5,664 nucleotides of DNA from JBLHKW01 sp047618565 (GTDB lineage: Bacteria; Planctomycetota; UBA1135; GCA-002686595): contig JBLHKW010000236.1 of the NCBI GenBank assembly GCA_047618565.1, positions 1 through 5,664 on the forward strand, given 5' to 3'. This document shows, one piece after another, positions 5,619 to 5,664 of the stretch. A model generated the notes under the pieces. The model saw only the letters and a list, made by a program, of their open reading frames with translations, searched no databases and had not been told where the DNA came from. Numbering within the stretch: the first letter of the stretch is position 1; every line of letters starts with the position of its first letter. Made by a program: the position numbers and the translations under genes.

Positions 5619-5664
5619 CTTGACTCGTGAGAGTCAGGATCCCCAGCACAGCTCTCAGGCTGTA
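5589..5664. repeat. Three-hairpin element, copy 2
   Basis: This has the same layout as copy 1. Hairpin A is 5589-5618 (12 pair positions, 6-nt loop 5601-5606). After a 3-nt spacer, hairpin B is 5622-5635 (GACTC, loop GTGA, GAGTC). The 12-nt linker 5636-5647 contains GGATCCCCAGC, and hairpin C is 5648-5663 (ACAGCT, loop CTCA, GGCTGT). Copy 1 has two extra bases (AC) before hairpin C. Hairpin A differs in most of its sequence from copy 1 yet keeps the same length and pairing. The window ends one base after hairpin C, so the full extent is unknown. Confidence 0.8.

Noticed and set aside
5325..5664. CRISPR array or integron attC sites
   Set aside because: There are only two copies 264 bp apart, with internal hairpins and no regular spacers, and there is no GTTRRRY/RYYYAAC core pair. 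Neither a CRISPR nor an attC layout fits.
5325..5664. Known riboswitch classes (TPP, glycine, cyclic-di-GMP, fluoride, T-box)
   Set aside because: None of the consensus cores I remember for these classes is present on either strand. This is a check from memory, not a database search.

Overview
The window comes from a GC-rich, diderm (Gram-negative-type) bacterium. Two lipoprotein signal peptides and an LpoB-like envelope protein indicate an outer membrane. The base composition, the LpoB-like/COG3014 lipoprotein pair and an ATP-type PEP carboxykinase fit lineages such as Planctomycetota or Myxococcota, but nothing here fixes the phylum.

Left part (1-2077, plus strand): two tightly packed lipoprotein genes, 4 bp apart. 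The first (31-702) is an LpoB-like protein; the second (707-2077, GTG start) is a COG3014-type TPR lipoprotein. They look like one envelope/peptidoglycan-associated operon. Middle part (2067-4113, minus strand): ATP-dependent phosphoenolpyruvate carboxykinase (pckA) followed by a small three-TPR protein, 16 bp apart and probably co-transcribed. The 3' ends of the lipoprotein gene and the TPR gene overlap tail-to-tail by 11 bp, with no terminator between the two converging units. An AT-rich TATATAAA patch upstream of pckA is a likely -10 element and argues for the internal ATG at 4113 as the real start. Right part (4248-5225, minus strand): an extended-SDR nucleotide-sugar 4-epimerase (GalE/WbpP type) with an intact Ser-Tyr-Lys catalytic set.

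The most unusual part is the 439-bp non-coding stretch 5226-5664 upstream of the epimerase. It carries two copies (about 5325-5401 and 5589-5663, same orientation) of a three-hairpin element with the same geometry: a 30-nt hairpin A, a 3-nt spacer, a 14-nt hairpin B (GACTC-N4-GAGTC), a 12- or 14-nt linker containing GGATCCCCAGC, and a 16-nt hairpin C. Hairpin A differs in sequence between copies but keeps its pairing through compensatory changes, which is the signature of a structured nucleic acid. Read on the minus strand, towards the epimerase, hairpin A is followed by T4 or T5 and resembles an intrinsic terminator, so each copy could be a small RNA gene or an attenuator-like leader. I do not recognise it as a named RNA family. 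The second copy ends at the window edge, so more copies may follow.
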